In this document: positions 1-8,261 of the stretch, one piece after another
How positions within the stretch are numbered: position 1 is the stretch's first letter
How the letters are laid out: each line of letters begins with the position of its first letter
NCBI GenBank assembly: GCA_028820845.1
Contig: JAPPII010000038.1
Span: 1-45,859 of the forward strand
Reading direction: 5' to 3'
From: Candidatus Poribacteria bacterium
GTDB taxonomy: Bacteria > Poribacteria > WGA-4E > WGA-3G
DNA length: 45,859 bases
Notes under the pieces: model-generated
Databases searched by the model: none
Seen by the model: only the letters and a program-made list of their open reading frames with translations
Told to the model about the DNA's origin: nothing
Program-made: the position numbers and the translations under genes

Positions 1-10
1 CATAGGATCG

Positions 11-35
11 GTGCGGTTAGAAACCGCACCTACCG
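11..35. repeat. Dispersed palindromic repeat, copy 1
   Basis: An 8-bp inverted repeat (GTGCGGTT / AACCGCAC, loop AGA) followed by CTACCG. The same 25 bases recur without mismatch at 24301-24325, between lpxA and lpxC/fabZ, and a relative with the same GGTTAG-AAACC core lies at 27529-27550. The rest of 1-198 holds no gene that I can support. Small repeats of this look are, from memory, common between genes in Poribacteria; that link is inference. Confidence 0.8.
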
Positions 36-198
36 GTGGAGTGCGTAAGTCCTAAAGTGCTTGGAAGCAAGGCTGCGATATATCAATCAACAGTCTCACG
101 AGAACTTCTGGGGATTAACTGTTGCGTTATGCTGAAGGTGGCAGGTCTCTTTGGGCTGCCCCCTTTAGCACACTGCCTTCCTTAAAGGTCCTGTTGTT

Positions 199-1617
199 AT
201 GCTCCTGACAATATCAACAACATATTCCCCAGCGACAGACCTTGGATATCTGTTGCACAAACACCCAGCACGGATCCAATCCTTCGCTCTTAATTTCGGG
301 CAAGCACACGTTTTCTACCCGGAGGCGAGTGCCGAAAGGTGCACAGCAGCCCTGCTTCTCGATATAGATAGCGTTGGACTGACCCGCCGTCCACACGGAC
401 GATCTGGGGAAAATTTCGCACTGGCACCGTACGTCAGCGATCGCCCCTATGTTGCCTCCTCGTTTTTGAGTGTCGCAATCGCGCAAGTATTTAGCAGTGC
501 ATTGTCCGGTAGAAGCAAAGAACGCCCGCAGCTCGCCGAGACAGCGATTCCCTTAGAAGCAAAGTTATCCATCCTCCCGTGTCAGGGCGGCGAACAATTG
601 TTGCGGAGACTTTTCGAGCCGCTCGGTTATAAGATAAAAGTGGAGCGACACATCTTGGACGCGGAATTCCCGGATTGGGGTGAGAGCCGTTATTTCACAG
701 TAACCCTGCAAAACACCTGCCGTTTGAGCGAACTTCTCACGCACCTGTACGTCTTGATTCCGGTGCTTGATGATGAGAAACATTACTGGGTTGACGAGGC
801 AGAAATCGAGAAACTCTTAAAACACGGTGAAAATTGGCTCGCTGTGCATCCAGAACATGAATCCATTGTCGGTCGTTACTTAAAACATTTACGTCCATTG
901 ACCAATCAAGCACTTGCCCAACTATGCGACACAGATCTTCAACAAACCGACGAGGCACTTCAGGCAGAAGAAGAAACGCAAGCTGAAGCAGAAATCAGTC
1001 TGAACGAAATCCGTTTGCAGAGGGTCGCCGAGGCACTCAAGCAGTGCGGTGCGAAACGCGTGCTTGATTTGGGGTGCGGTGAGGGAAAACTCCTCCGTAA
1101 GCTCTTGCATGAAAAGCAGTTTGAAGAGATTGTCGGCATGGACGTTTCGCATCGTGCCTTGAAAATCGCGCAAGAACGACTCCATTACGATCAGTTGCCA
1201 GAGAATCAAAGAAAACGACTCCGTTTGTTCCAAGGGTCGCTCACCTATCGAGACACACGTCTCGCTGGATACGATGCCGCTGCGGTTATAGAGGTGATTG
1301 AACACTTAGATTTACCACGCCTTGCGGCTTTTGAGCGGGTGCTTTTTGAGTTTGCCCGTCCCGGGACAGTTGTACTAACGACACCGAACAGAGAATACAA
1401 CGTGAAATTTGAGAATCTCCAAGGTGGACGCTTTCGACACAAGGACCACCGTTTTGAATGGACGCGGGACGAGTTTCAGTCTTGGGCAACCCGTATCTCC
1501 GAACGCTTCAGTTATGCCGTTGCGTTTCATCCAATCGGACCAACAACTGAAGATGTTGGCGCGCCGACACAGATGGTGGTCTTTACCCGAGAAAATCAGG
1601 AAAAACAGATAACATGA
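199..1617 (+). CDS. hen1: 3'-terminal RNA ribose 2'-O-methyltransferase Hen1 (bacterial)
   Basis: Bacterial Hen1 methylates the 2'-OH of the 3'-terminal ribose at an RNA break so that the RNA repaired by Pnkp resists another cut at the same site. The 472-residue protein has the family's N-terminal domain, starting at the usual MLLTI, which fixes the start, and a C-terminal SAM methyltransferase domain. Visible motifs are DLGCGEG near residues 290-296 (SAM binding), EVIEHL near 365-370 and HKDHRFEW near 414-421, the last two carrying the Glu and His residues that bind the catalytic metal. An AAAGG lies about 10 nt before the ATG. The stop overlaps the ATG of pnkp (ATGA), so the two are translationally coupled as expected for the Pnkp/Hen1 complex. 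I see nothing missing. Confidence 0.95.
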   Translation: MLLTISTTYSPATDLGYLLHKHPARIQSFALNFGQAHVFYPEASAERCTAALLLDIDSVGLTRRPHGRSGENFALAPYVSDRPYVASSFLSVAIAQVFSSALSGRSKERPQLAETAIPLEAKLSILPCQGGEQLLRRLFEPLGYKIKVERHILDAEFPDWGESRYFTVTLQNTCRLSELLTHLYVLIPVLDDEKHYWVDEAEIEKLLKHGENWLAVHPEHESIVGRYLKHLRPLTNQALAQLCDTDLQQTDEALQAEEETQAEAEISLNEIRLQRVAEALKQCGAKRVLDLGCGEGKLLRKLLHEKQFEEIVGMDVSHRALKIAQERLHYDQLPENQRKRLRLFQGSLTYRDTRLAGYDAAAVIEVIEHLDLPRLAAFERVLFEFARPGTVVLTTPNREYNVKFENLQGGRFRHKDHRFEWTRDEFQSWATRISERFSYAVAFHPIGPTTEDVGAPTQMVVFTRENQEKQIT

Positions 1618-4178
1618 TTCTAAAAATCCCTGAACCGTCGCTTGTACTTCTCATCGGCCCTTCAGGTTCAGGCAAGTCCACCTTTGCGAGCAAGCATTTT
1701 AAGCCGACCGAGATTCTCTCGTCCGATTTCTGTCGAGGTCTCGTTTCGGACGACGAAACCGATCAAACAGCAACAAAAGACGCGTTTGAGGTGCTACGGT
1801 TCATCGCTGCCAAACGGCTCGCCGCCGGAAAACTGACAGTCATTGACGCAACCAACGTCCAAGGCGACGCACGAAAACCTCTGCTTGCGCTGGCGCGCGA
1901 ATACCATTACCTCACCGCTGCCATCGTGTTCAACATCCCCACGAAACTCTGTCAGGAAAGAAACGCAACACGACCCGACCGCGATTTAAAACCGCACGTC
2001 ATCCGACAACAACACCAACAACTTCGTCGTTCACTGCGTTATCTTAAGCGCGAAGGTTTTCGACAGTTCCTCTATGTGATGTCCACACCCGAAGTCGTTG
2101 CAGCCGCTCGCGTGGAACGACAACCCTTGTGGTCAAACCGTACAGACGAACAAGGTCCCTTCGACATTATCGGTGATGTTCACGGCTGTTTTGACGAACT
2201 GGTCGAATTGCTTCAAAAACTCGGCTATAAAATCTCAACACAACCCGACGGGGACACTATCGTTGAACCGCCAGAAGGCAGAAAAGCTGTTTTCGTCGGA
2301 GATTATGTTGATCGAGGTCCAAAGGTCGCTGAGGTCTTGCGTCTTATCATGCGGATGCACGAAATGGGTGCAGCGATCTGCGTACCGGGGAACCACGATG
2401 TAAAACTGGTTCGGGCACTCCGCGGGAGAAATGTGAAGCGGACACACGGACTGGCGGAATCACTGGCGCAATTAGCGGAAGAATCAACAGAATTTAAAAC
2501 ACAGATTGCAGAATTTTTAGATGGTTTAGTAAGTCATTATGTGCTTGACGACGCGAAGTTAGTTGTCGCTCACGCTGGAATGAAGGCGGAACTACAGGGA
2601 CGCGCATCAGGGCGCGTGCGGGAATTCGCAATGTACGGCGAAACCACTGGAGAAACCGATGAATTCGGGTTACCCATCCGCCTCAACTGGGCGGAGGAAT
2701 ACCGCGGGACTGCAACGGTTGTCTATGGACACACGCCGGTCACCGAGCCGCAATGGGTAAACCGTACAATCAATATCGATACCGGATGCGTTTTCGGCGG
2801 CGAACTCACGGCGTTGCGATACCCTGAAAGAGAGTTGGTATCTGTCGCGGCGCACCGGACATATTATGAACCCGTGAAACCACTCCTTAATGAAATGGAC
2901 GAATCGTCTCCCCCCAAAACGCAGGGATATGACGATATCTTAGACATCAACGATGTGCTGGAAAGGCGCGCGATCAGCACGCGGTTACACGGCAACCTAA
3001 CAATCCGCGAAGAGAATGCTATAACGGCGTTAGAAGTGATCAGCCGTTTCGCTGTCCATCCAAAATGGCTTATATATCTTCCACCCACGATGTCCCCAAC
3101 CGAAACAACGAACAGGTCAGACCTGCTCGAACACCCCGCAGAAGCGTTCGCTTATTATCACAAGCAAGGGGTAACCGATGTTATCTATCAAGAGAAACAC
3201 ATGGGATCGCGTGCGATTCTCGTTGTTTGTCGCGATCCAGAAACCGCAAAAAAACGATTTGGCATTGCAGATAACACGCTTGGTGTCTGTTACACACGAA
3301 CCGGCAGATCTTTCTTTAACGATGCCGCAGTTGAAACCGCTTTACTTGAACACGTAAAAGCTGCGATGGATGAGGTCGGCTATTGGGAAAGTCTTGGGAC
3401 AGATTGGATTTGTCTTGACTGTGAATTGATGCCGTGGTCGGTGAAGGCACAAGAGTTGCTAAAGCAACAATACGCGCCAGTCGGGACATCGGCGCGTGTC
3501 GCTTTGGAAGCAGCAGTTGCCTCCCTAAAAACCACTGCTGAAAGAGGGGTTGATGTAAATAGTATCTTGGAGAGTTATCGCCAACGCACAGAAGCCGTAA
3601 CCGAATACATCAAGGCTTATCAGCAATACTGCTGGTCTGTTGAATCAATCACAGACTTGAAGTTAGCACCGTTCCACTTGCTTGCGACGGAAGGAAGAAC
3701 GTATTTTGACAAAGACCATCTCTGGCATACGCAAATGCTCACGAAACTCTGTCAAAGTTCTGAAGATGACGTGTTGTTTGCAACCCGATACGGCGTCGTA
3801 GATTTAACCGATGACACGAGCCAAACGGAAGCGATTCGGCAGTGGGAGGAACTCACGGCGCACGGTGGCGAAGGCACGGTTATCAAACCACTGAATTTCG
3901 TCGTTCGAGGCAAACGAGGCTTGGTACAACCCGCTGTAAAGTGCCGAGGTCGTGAATACCTACGGATCATCTATGGACCCGAATATACATTGCCTCAAAA
4001 TTTGGAACGTCTCCGTTCCCGTGGCGTTTCTCACAAACGTTCTCTCGCGCTTAGAGAGTTTGCCTTGGGTGTTGAAGCACTTGAGCGTTTCGTTAGCCGT
4101 GAACCGCTGTCTCGTGTCCACGAGTGTGTTTTCGGGGTTCTTGCACTGGAAAGTGAGGCGGTTGATCCCAGACTATGA
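1614..4178 (+). CDS. pnkp: Polynucleotide kinase-phosphatase-ligase Pnkp
   Basis: Three-domain RNA repair enzyme that heals broken RNA ends (5' kinase, 2',3' phosphatase) and seals them with its ligase domain, working with Hen1. In order: P-loop kinase with GPSGSGKST at residues 15-23; calcineurin-type metallophosphatase with GDVHG at 187-191, GDYVDRGP at 229-236 and GNHD at 259-262; and a ligase/adenylyltransferase domain with EKHMGSRA, whose Lys528 is the expected adenylation site. The length (854 aa) is normal for the bacterial protein. It starts inside the hen1 stop codon (ATGA). All three active sites look intact, so the system should work. Its RNA targets cannot be read from the sequence; the known model is repair of tRNA cut by ribotoxins. 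Confidence 0.95.
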   Translation: MILKIPEPSLVLLIGPSGSGKSTFASKHFKPTEILSSDFCRGLVSDDETDQTATKDAFEVLRFIAAKRLAAGKLTVIDATNVQGDARKPLLALAREYHYLTAAIVFNIPTKLCQERNATRPDRDLKPHVIRQQHQQLRRSLRYLKREGFRQFLYVMSTPEVVAAARVERQPLWSNRTDEQGPFDIIGDVHGCFDELVELLQKLGYKISTQPDGDTIVEPPEGRKAVFVGDYVDRGPKVAEVLRLIMRMHEMGAAICVPGNHDVKLVRALRGRNVKRTHGLAESLAQLAEESTEFKTQIAEFLDGLVSHYVLDDAKLVVAHAGMKAELQGRASGRVREFAMYGETTGETDEFGLPIRLNWAEEYRGTATVVYGHTPVTEPQWVNRTINIDTGCVFGGELTALRYPERELVSVAAHRTYYEPVKPLLNEMDESSPPKTQGYDDILDINDVLERRAISTRLHGNLTIREENAITALEVISRFAVHPKWLIYLPPTMSPTETTNRSDLLEHPAEAFAYYHKQGVTDVIYQEKHMGSRAILVVCRDPETAKKRFGIADNTLGVCYTRTGRSFFNDAAVETALLEHVKAAMDEVGYWESLGTDWICLDCELMPWSVKAQELLKQQYAPVGTSARVALEAAVASLKTTAERGVDVNSILESYRQRTEAVTEYIKAYQQYCWSVESITDLKLAPFHLLATEGRTYFDKDHLWHTQMLTKLCQSSEDDVLFATRYGVVDLTDDTSQTEAIRQWEELTAHGGEGTVIKPLNFVVRGKRGLVQPAVKCRGREYLRIIYGPEYTLPQNLERLRSRGVSHKRSLALREFALGVEALERFVSREPLSRVHECVFGVLALESEAVDPRL

Positions 4179-4255
4179 GATAAACTTTTCAACGGCGTGG
4201 TGTGTTTGGGAGCGTAAATATTTTGCCTTGCGGTGAGAGTTTTTGAATCGTAGAT

Positions 4256-4537
4256 TTATTTTAGGAAGGCGACAACGACTGCACAGATCGCAACGAAAAT
4301 GGAAATACCGGTGAGAACAACATGACGTGTATCAGACCGTCCTTCAAGTTTACCCTTCACCCAGGCGACATCCGTTTTTACATCACTGATTTCCTTGTGT
4401 AAGTCCGTCTGTACATCACTGATTTGCTTGTGTAAGTCAGTTTTTACATCACTGATTTCCGAGCGTAAGGATGATACCTCCTGACGCAATTCATTGAGCG
4501 TAGTGATGACCATTTCTTCAAATCTATTTCCATTCAT
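4256..4537 (-). CDS. Small hendecad coiled-coil protein with C-terminal membrane anchor
   Basis: A 93-residue protein of unrecognised function. After MNGNRFEEM it is charged and helical, with three tandem 11-residue units of the form SDVxTDLHKxI, then a basic linker and a hydrophobic C-terminal segment ending VAFLK, which suggests a tail-anchored trimeric or tetrameric coiled coil. The longer reading frame begins at 4606, but AAGGAAAC lies just upstream of the ATG at 4537, which is why I chose that start. At the DNA level the repeat is a 33-bp unit (4380-4412, 4413-4445, then a partial third copy), so copy number can change in frame. It converges with pnkp. No family name can be given with confidence. 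Confidence 0.65.
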   Translation of the reverse strand: MNGNRFEEMVITTLNELRQEVSSLRSEISDVKTDLHKQISDVQTDLHKEISDVKTDVAWVKGKLEGRSDTRHVVLTGISIFVAICAVVVAFLK

Positions 4538-4852
4538 GATACGTTTCCTTATTAACTTTTGCCGGTTCTGCCAGCGAAACCTCTTAGCACGGAAAACGGG
4601 CGGCACCGCGACAAGGTGTCAGTAGAGACAAGCCAAATCTCATAACTGCTAAAATTAGGATATCACATCCGTGAGAATAAAGCAAGGAAAAAATGAAAAA
4701 AGACAGAATCGCAAACCGGACAACGAATATAACGAAAACCAAATTCCCAACTCCCGAAAAAATTAATGAAAATCCACACAATTTGCAACAAACCCTACAA
4801 AATAGCGTTCTCTTATATAGCCATGAAATGATTGGACCCGTAAATACAAAAA
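4538..4852. other. AT-rich intergenic region
   Basis: About 315 bases between the divergent coiled-coil gene and the lipoprotein gene. It is clearly more AT-rich than its flanks from 4640 on. A 68-codon frame begins at 4693, but it is Asn/Thr/Lys-rich, resembles no family and overlaps the start of the lipoprotein. Promoters for both flanking genes probably lie here; I cannot pin down one convincing pair of boxes. Confidence 0.5.
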
Positions 4853-5767
4853 ATGAAAATTCAGTACTTAAGATACTACCTGCTAATCCTCTGCATTAAT
4901 TTAATCATAGGCATAGGCTGCACAACAGAAAACACCACCAACCCCGTGGATCCGACAGAAAGTTCGGAGGTTGTTCTTGAAAACCATCAACTCACCGAAA
5001 ACGAAACGTGGACACCTGAAAAGACTTACACCGTGAAAGGCACGCTGGAGATTCCACAGGATGTAACCCTCAATATCCAACCCGGCACGACTGTCAAATT
5101 TGGACGCAATGCCCTGCTTACAGTGAGAGGCATCCTAAAGATAGGAACCCCGTTAGCACAGGAACAGGTAACCGAACTCGTCTATCTTACATCGGAGAAC
5201 ATCAAACCCACACCCGCGGATTGGAATGGTATCCTTTTCGATCACACACACGACTTAGAAAGTTTTATCAGGGGAGCAGTCATCGAGTATGCCACAACCG
5301 CACTGGACATCAAAACAACCTCGCCGACTGTGGCGGCGTGTACACTACGTCTGAACACAACCGCCATCGCTTTAGACGGCAGCGACGCACAGATCCAACA
5401 CAACGATATCCTCGACAATAACACCGGGGTCAAAACCATCGGTCGCCAAACACGTCCACAAATCCAAAAAAACAACATTACCAAAAACGAGACCGGTATC
5501 TTCTGTGAAAATGTCCAGTCTATCATTCGCAATAACAATCTGAATGCAAATATCTTCGCACTCCAGTTAAATGTAAAGTTTAACCTAATCGTGAGCAACA
5601 ATTGGTGGGGTAACTCGGACGCTACGGAAATAGCCAACGTCATCATAGATGCCGCCGATCGAGAACTGATTACCAAACAAGTTGGAATCGTCTATTATGA
5701 ACCGTTCACAGACGAACGAATTGCCGACGCAGGTTTCCCATATCCGACATTGTTGGATAGCAATTAG
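4853..5767 (+). CDS. Lipoprotein with right-handed beta-helix repeats
   Basis: 304 residues. A short basic start and hydrophobic stretch end in IGIGC (Cys near residue 23), a reasonable lipobox, followed by a Thr/Asn/Glu-rich linker. The rest has PbH1-like repeats with the usual Asn ladders and I/V-x-N-N turns (for example around ITKNETGIFCEN and IIRNNNLNAN) and a WWG motif typical of the NosD/parallel beta-helix group. Such proteins bind or cleave polysaccharides or act in surface assembly; I see no obvious catalytic residues, so the role is open. It precedes the polysaccharide locus with a 77-nt gap and may belong to it. Outer-membrane or periplasmic lipid anchoring is inferred from the lipobox. 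Confidence 0.75.
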   Translation: MKIQYLRYYLLILCINLIIGIGCTTENTTNPVDPTESSEVVLENHQLTENETWTPEKTYTVKGTLEIPQDVTLNIQPGTTVKFGRNALLTVRGILKIGTPLAQEQVTELVYLTSENIKPTPADWNGILFDHTHDLESFIRGAVIEYATTALDIKTTSPTVAACTLRLNTTAIALDGSDAQIQHNDILDNNTGVKTIGRQTRPQIQKNNITKNETGIFCENVQSIIRNNNLNANIFALQLNVKFNLIVSNNWWGNSDATEIANVIIDAADRELITKQVGIVYYEPFTDERIADAGFPYPTLLDSN

Positions 5768-5844
5768 TGAACCGCAAACCGTTATTCGCGGACCGCGGTT
5801 CGCGATTAGCGAAACGCGAATAGCGAGTAAAGGAGGCATTACCG

Positions 5845-7050
5845 ATGAAACGTACGATTCTGAACGTCTCACAAAATTATCACGTCCGCGGTGGTTCTGA
5901 CCGGTACTTTTTTACGCTCGCTGAACTGTTGCAAAAGCACGGACACCGAGTAGTGCCATTTACAGCAGCGAGTCCGAATAACGAGCCATCTGAATGGGAA
6001 GGCTATTTCCCACGCGGTGCGGATTTCGAGCATCCCGGTGCAGGAGATTTACTCCGCTTTTTGTACTCACACGACGCTGTTAAATCAATCCGACAGCTGT
6101 TGAAAGCCACAGACATCGATCTTGCACACTTCCATATCTACTACGGTAAACTCACCACCTCAATCTTGGAAGTCCTCAAAAGAGACGGTATTTCGCTCAT
6201 TCAGACGTTACATGAATATAAGCTAACCTGTCCCGTCTACAGTCATCTCTCAAACGATCAGATTTGTGAGGCGTGCGAAGGCAAACACTTTTGGCGCGCA
6301 CTCCCAAAGCGATGCAATAGAGGCTCACTCGCTCGTACGGCGTTGAGCGTTACCGAGTCTTACATATCCAAGATGCTCGGTGCCGTTAAGAAATTTGACC
6401 ATTTCATCTCAGTCTCCCATTTCCTCCGAAAAAAGATGATCTCGCACGGCATCCCTGAAGACAAAATCTCAACCGTTCACAATTTCGTCGATGTCTCTGA
6501 CATTACACCTAACTTCTCCGAGGGGGATTATATTCTCTATTTCGGACGGGTGCATCGGAGCAAAGGCATCCTGACGCTTATCGAGGCAGCCGTCCCACTC
6601 ACAGACGTTCCCATCTATATCGTAGGCGACGGCGAAGCGATGCCAGAAGTCCAGCAGATCATCGAACAAAACGGGTGTAAACATATCCATCTCCTCGGCT
6701 TTAAGCAGGGCGACGAACTCCGTGAATTGATTCTCAACAGCATCTGTACAGTGCTACCCTCAGAGTGGTACGAAAACTGTCCAATGTCCGTCTTAGAATC
6801 CTATGCCTACGGCAAACCCGTCATCGGTGCCGATATTGGTGGGATACCTGAACTCATCGTAGATGGCGTTGACGGATGCCTCGTCCCATCTGGTGAACAA
6901 GAAACATTACGAGATCGGCTGCTGTGGATGTCCGAGCATAAAAGCGATGCTGCAGAAATGGGACGCATCGGTCGCTACAAAATGGAAACGGAATTTAACG
7001 CCGACATCCACTATGAAAGAATTATGAATGTCTATCAACAATTCCTGTAG
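5845..7050 (+). CDS. Glycosyltransferase family 4 protein
   Basis: 401-residue GT-B enzyme that probably transfers a sugar from a nucleotide donor to a lipid-linked glycan in the cytoplasm. The N-terminus reads NVSQNYHVRGGSDRYF, typical of GT4 proteins, and the C-terminal donor domain has YFGRVHRSKGI and the stretch CPMSVLESYAYGKPVIG, where the conserved Glu lies before the nucleotide-sugar loop. A Cys cluster (CPVY..CEACEGKHFW) sits near residues 130-155, a feature of some GT4 subgroups. AGGAGG lies 7 nt before the ATG. It opens the run of polysaccharide genes and is followed 18 nt later by an epimerase. The sugar is not readable. Confidence 0.9.
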   Translation: MKRTILNVSQNYHVRGGSDRYFFTLAELLQKHGHRVVPFTAASPNNEPSEWEGYFPRGADFEHPGAGDLLRFLYSHDAVKSIRQLLKATDIDLAHFHIYYGKLTTSILEVLKRDGISLIQTLHEYKLTCPVYSHLSNDQICEACEGKHFWRALPKRCNRGSLARTALSVTESYISKMLGAVKKFDHFISVSHFLRKKMISHGIPEDKISTVHNFVDVSDITPNFSEGDYILYFGRVHRSKGILTLIEAAVPLTDVPIYIVGDGEAMPEVQQIIEQNGCKHIHLLGFKQGDELRELILNSICTVLPSEWYENCPMSVLESYAYGKPVIGADIGGIPELIVDGVDGCLVPSGEQETLRDRLLWMSEHKSDAAEMGRIGRYKMETEFNADIHYERIMNVYQQFL

Positions 7051-7068
7051 GAAACCAAAAACTATACT

Positions 7069-8064
7069 ATGAAAAAGAAAGCATTAGTCACAGGTGGTGC
7101 GGGTTTTATGGGCGCGCACGTCGTTAATGAACTTCTCCGCCAAGGCGACACAGATGTCGTCGCACTTGACGACCTCAGCGGCGGTTTCCGTGAGAACCTT
7201 AATCCCGCTGTAACCTTTGTCGAAGGAAGTATACTTGATACTTCGCTGATAAATCAACTCTGTGAGCAGCATCAATTCGACTACATCTATCATCTCGCTG
7301 CTTATGCGGCAGAGGGATTGAGTCACTTTATCAAACGATTCAACTATCAGAACAACCTCATCGGAAGCGTAAACCTTATAAACGCCGCCGTAAACTACAA
7401 CGTCAAACGCTTTGTGTTCACCTCATCCATTGCTGTCTACGGTGAAAACCAGCTCCCAATGCATGAAGGACTTCAACCGATGCCGGAAGATTCTTACGGC
7501 ATCGCCAAATACGCTGTAGAACAAGAACTCGCTGTCTCCAAACGGCTCTTCGGCTTGGAGTATACCATTTTTCGACCCCATAACGTCTACGGTGAACTTC
7601 AAAATATCGGCGACAAGTATCGAAACGTCATCGGTATTTTCATGAACAACATCATGCAAGAGGAACCTTTGGTAATCTTTGGAGACGGAGAACAGACACG
7701 CGCCTTTACGCACATAGCGGATGTCGCACCCCATATCGCTCGCGCTGTAGACATTCCGGAGGCTTCGGGAGAGGTCTTTAACGTCGGTTCCGATAAATAT
7801 GTAACCGTCAACGAATTGGCGGACTTGGTGATGACAGCAATGGGAAAAGAGGTAAGTGTTATCAATATGCGTGCCAGAGAAGAGGTAAAACACGCCTATT
7901 GCTCACATGAGAAATTCCAAGGTGTTTTCGGAGACACATCAAAGGTAGAACTTCCAGACGGTTTGGACAGAATGGCGACATGGGCAAAATCTGTTGGTCC
8001 ACGAGTTTCCAGTCCTTTCACTAACATCGAAATCCGTAAAAATTTGCCTGATAGCTGGAAGTAG
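7069..8064 (+). CDS. NAD-dependent epimerase/dehydratase (GalE-like extended SDR)
   Basis: 331 residues with the Rossmann motif TGGAGFMGAHV near 8-18, the catalytic TSSIAVYG near 118-125 and Y143-x3-K147 (YGIAK). This is the layout of nucleotide-sugar 4-epimerases such as UDP-glucose or UDP-GlcNAc 4-epimerase and related dehydratases. It would supply a donor sugar to the neighbouring glycosyltransferases. It lies 18 nt behind the GT4 gene, probably in one transcript. The substrate cannot be decided from sequence alone; the closest look is to GalE/WbpP-type enzymes. Confidence 0.9.
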   Translation: MKKKALVTGGAGFMGAHVVNELLRQGDTDVVALDDLSGGFRENLNPAVTFVEGSILDTSLINQLCEQHQFDYIYHLAAYAAEGLSHFIKRFNYQNNLIGSVNLINAAVNYNVKRFVFTSSIAVYGENQLPMHEGLQPMPEDSYGIAKYAVEQELAVSKRLFGLEYTIFRPHNVYGELQNIGDKYRNVIGIFMNNIMQEEPLVIFGDGEQTRAFTHIADVAPHIARAVDIPEASGEVFNVGSDKYVTVNELADLVMTAMGKEVSVINMRAREEVKHAYCSHEKFQGVFGDTSKVELPDGLDRMATWAKSVGPRVSSPFTNIEIRKNLPDSWK

Positions 8065-8261
8065 ATAGCCATCAGCATTGGCCCGCAAGTCCACACGCGA
8101 CTTGCGTAGGTCGCTACGCTTTGGATTTCCATCAGCACACTTCACTTTCGATTTCCGTCAACAAAGACGCAAGCGTTACCCGGTGAATGCCATAAGGCAT
8201 TCATACCGTTGATTACACCTCTTTTTCTTTACTGACCGCTGACTGCTGATCGCTGACCGCT
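8065..8261. repeat. Intergenic composite of dispersed repeats
   Basis: Holds several repeats shared with 22380-22562: the 15-mer AGGTCGCTACGCTTT (about 8107-8121), an ACAAAGACGCAAGCGTTACC block (8161-8180), and a 33-base segment (8182-8214) whose exact reverse complement is 22412-22444. The 33-mer contains the hairpin GAATGCC-ATAA-GGCATTC. The end (8230-8262) is a run of GCTGACNGCTGA-like units directly before the flippase start. Copies in both orientations suggest a mobile or recombining repeat family without coding capacity. Confidence 0.8.

Noticed and set aside
4693-4899. 68-codon plus-strand frame before the lipoprotein
   Set aside because: Low-complexity composition, no family likeness, and it overlaps the lipoprotein start in another frame.
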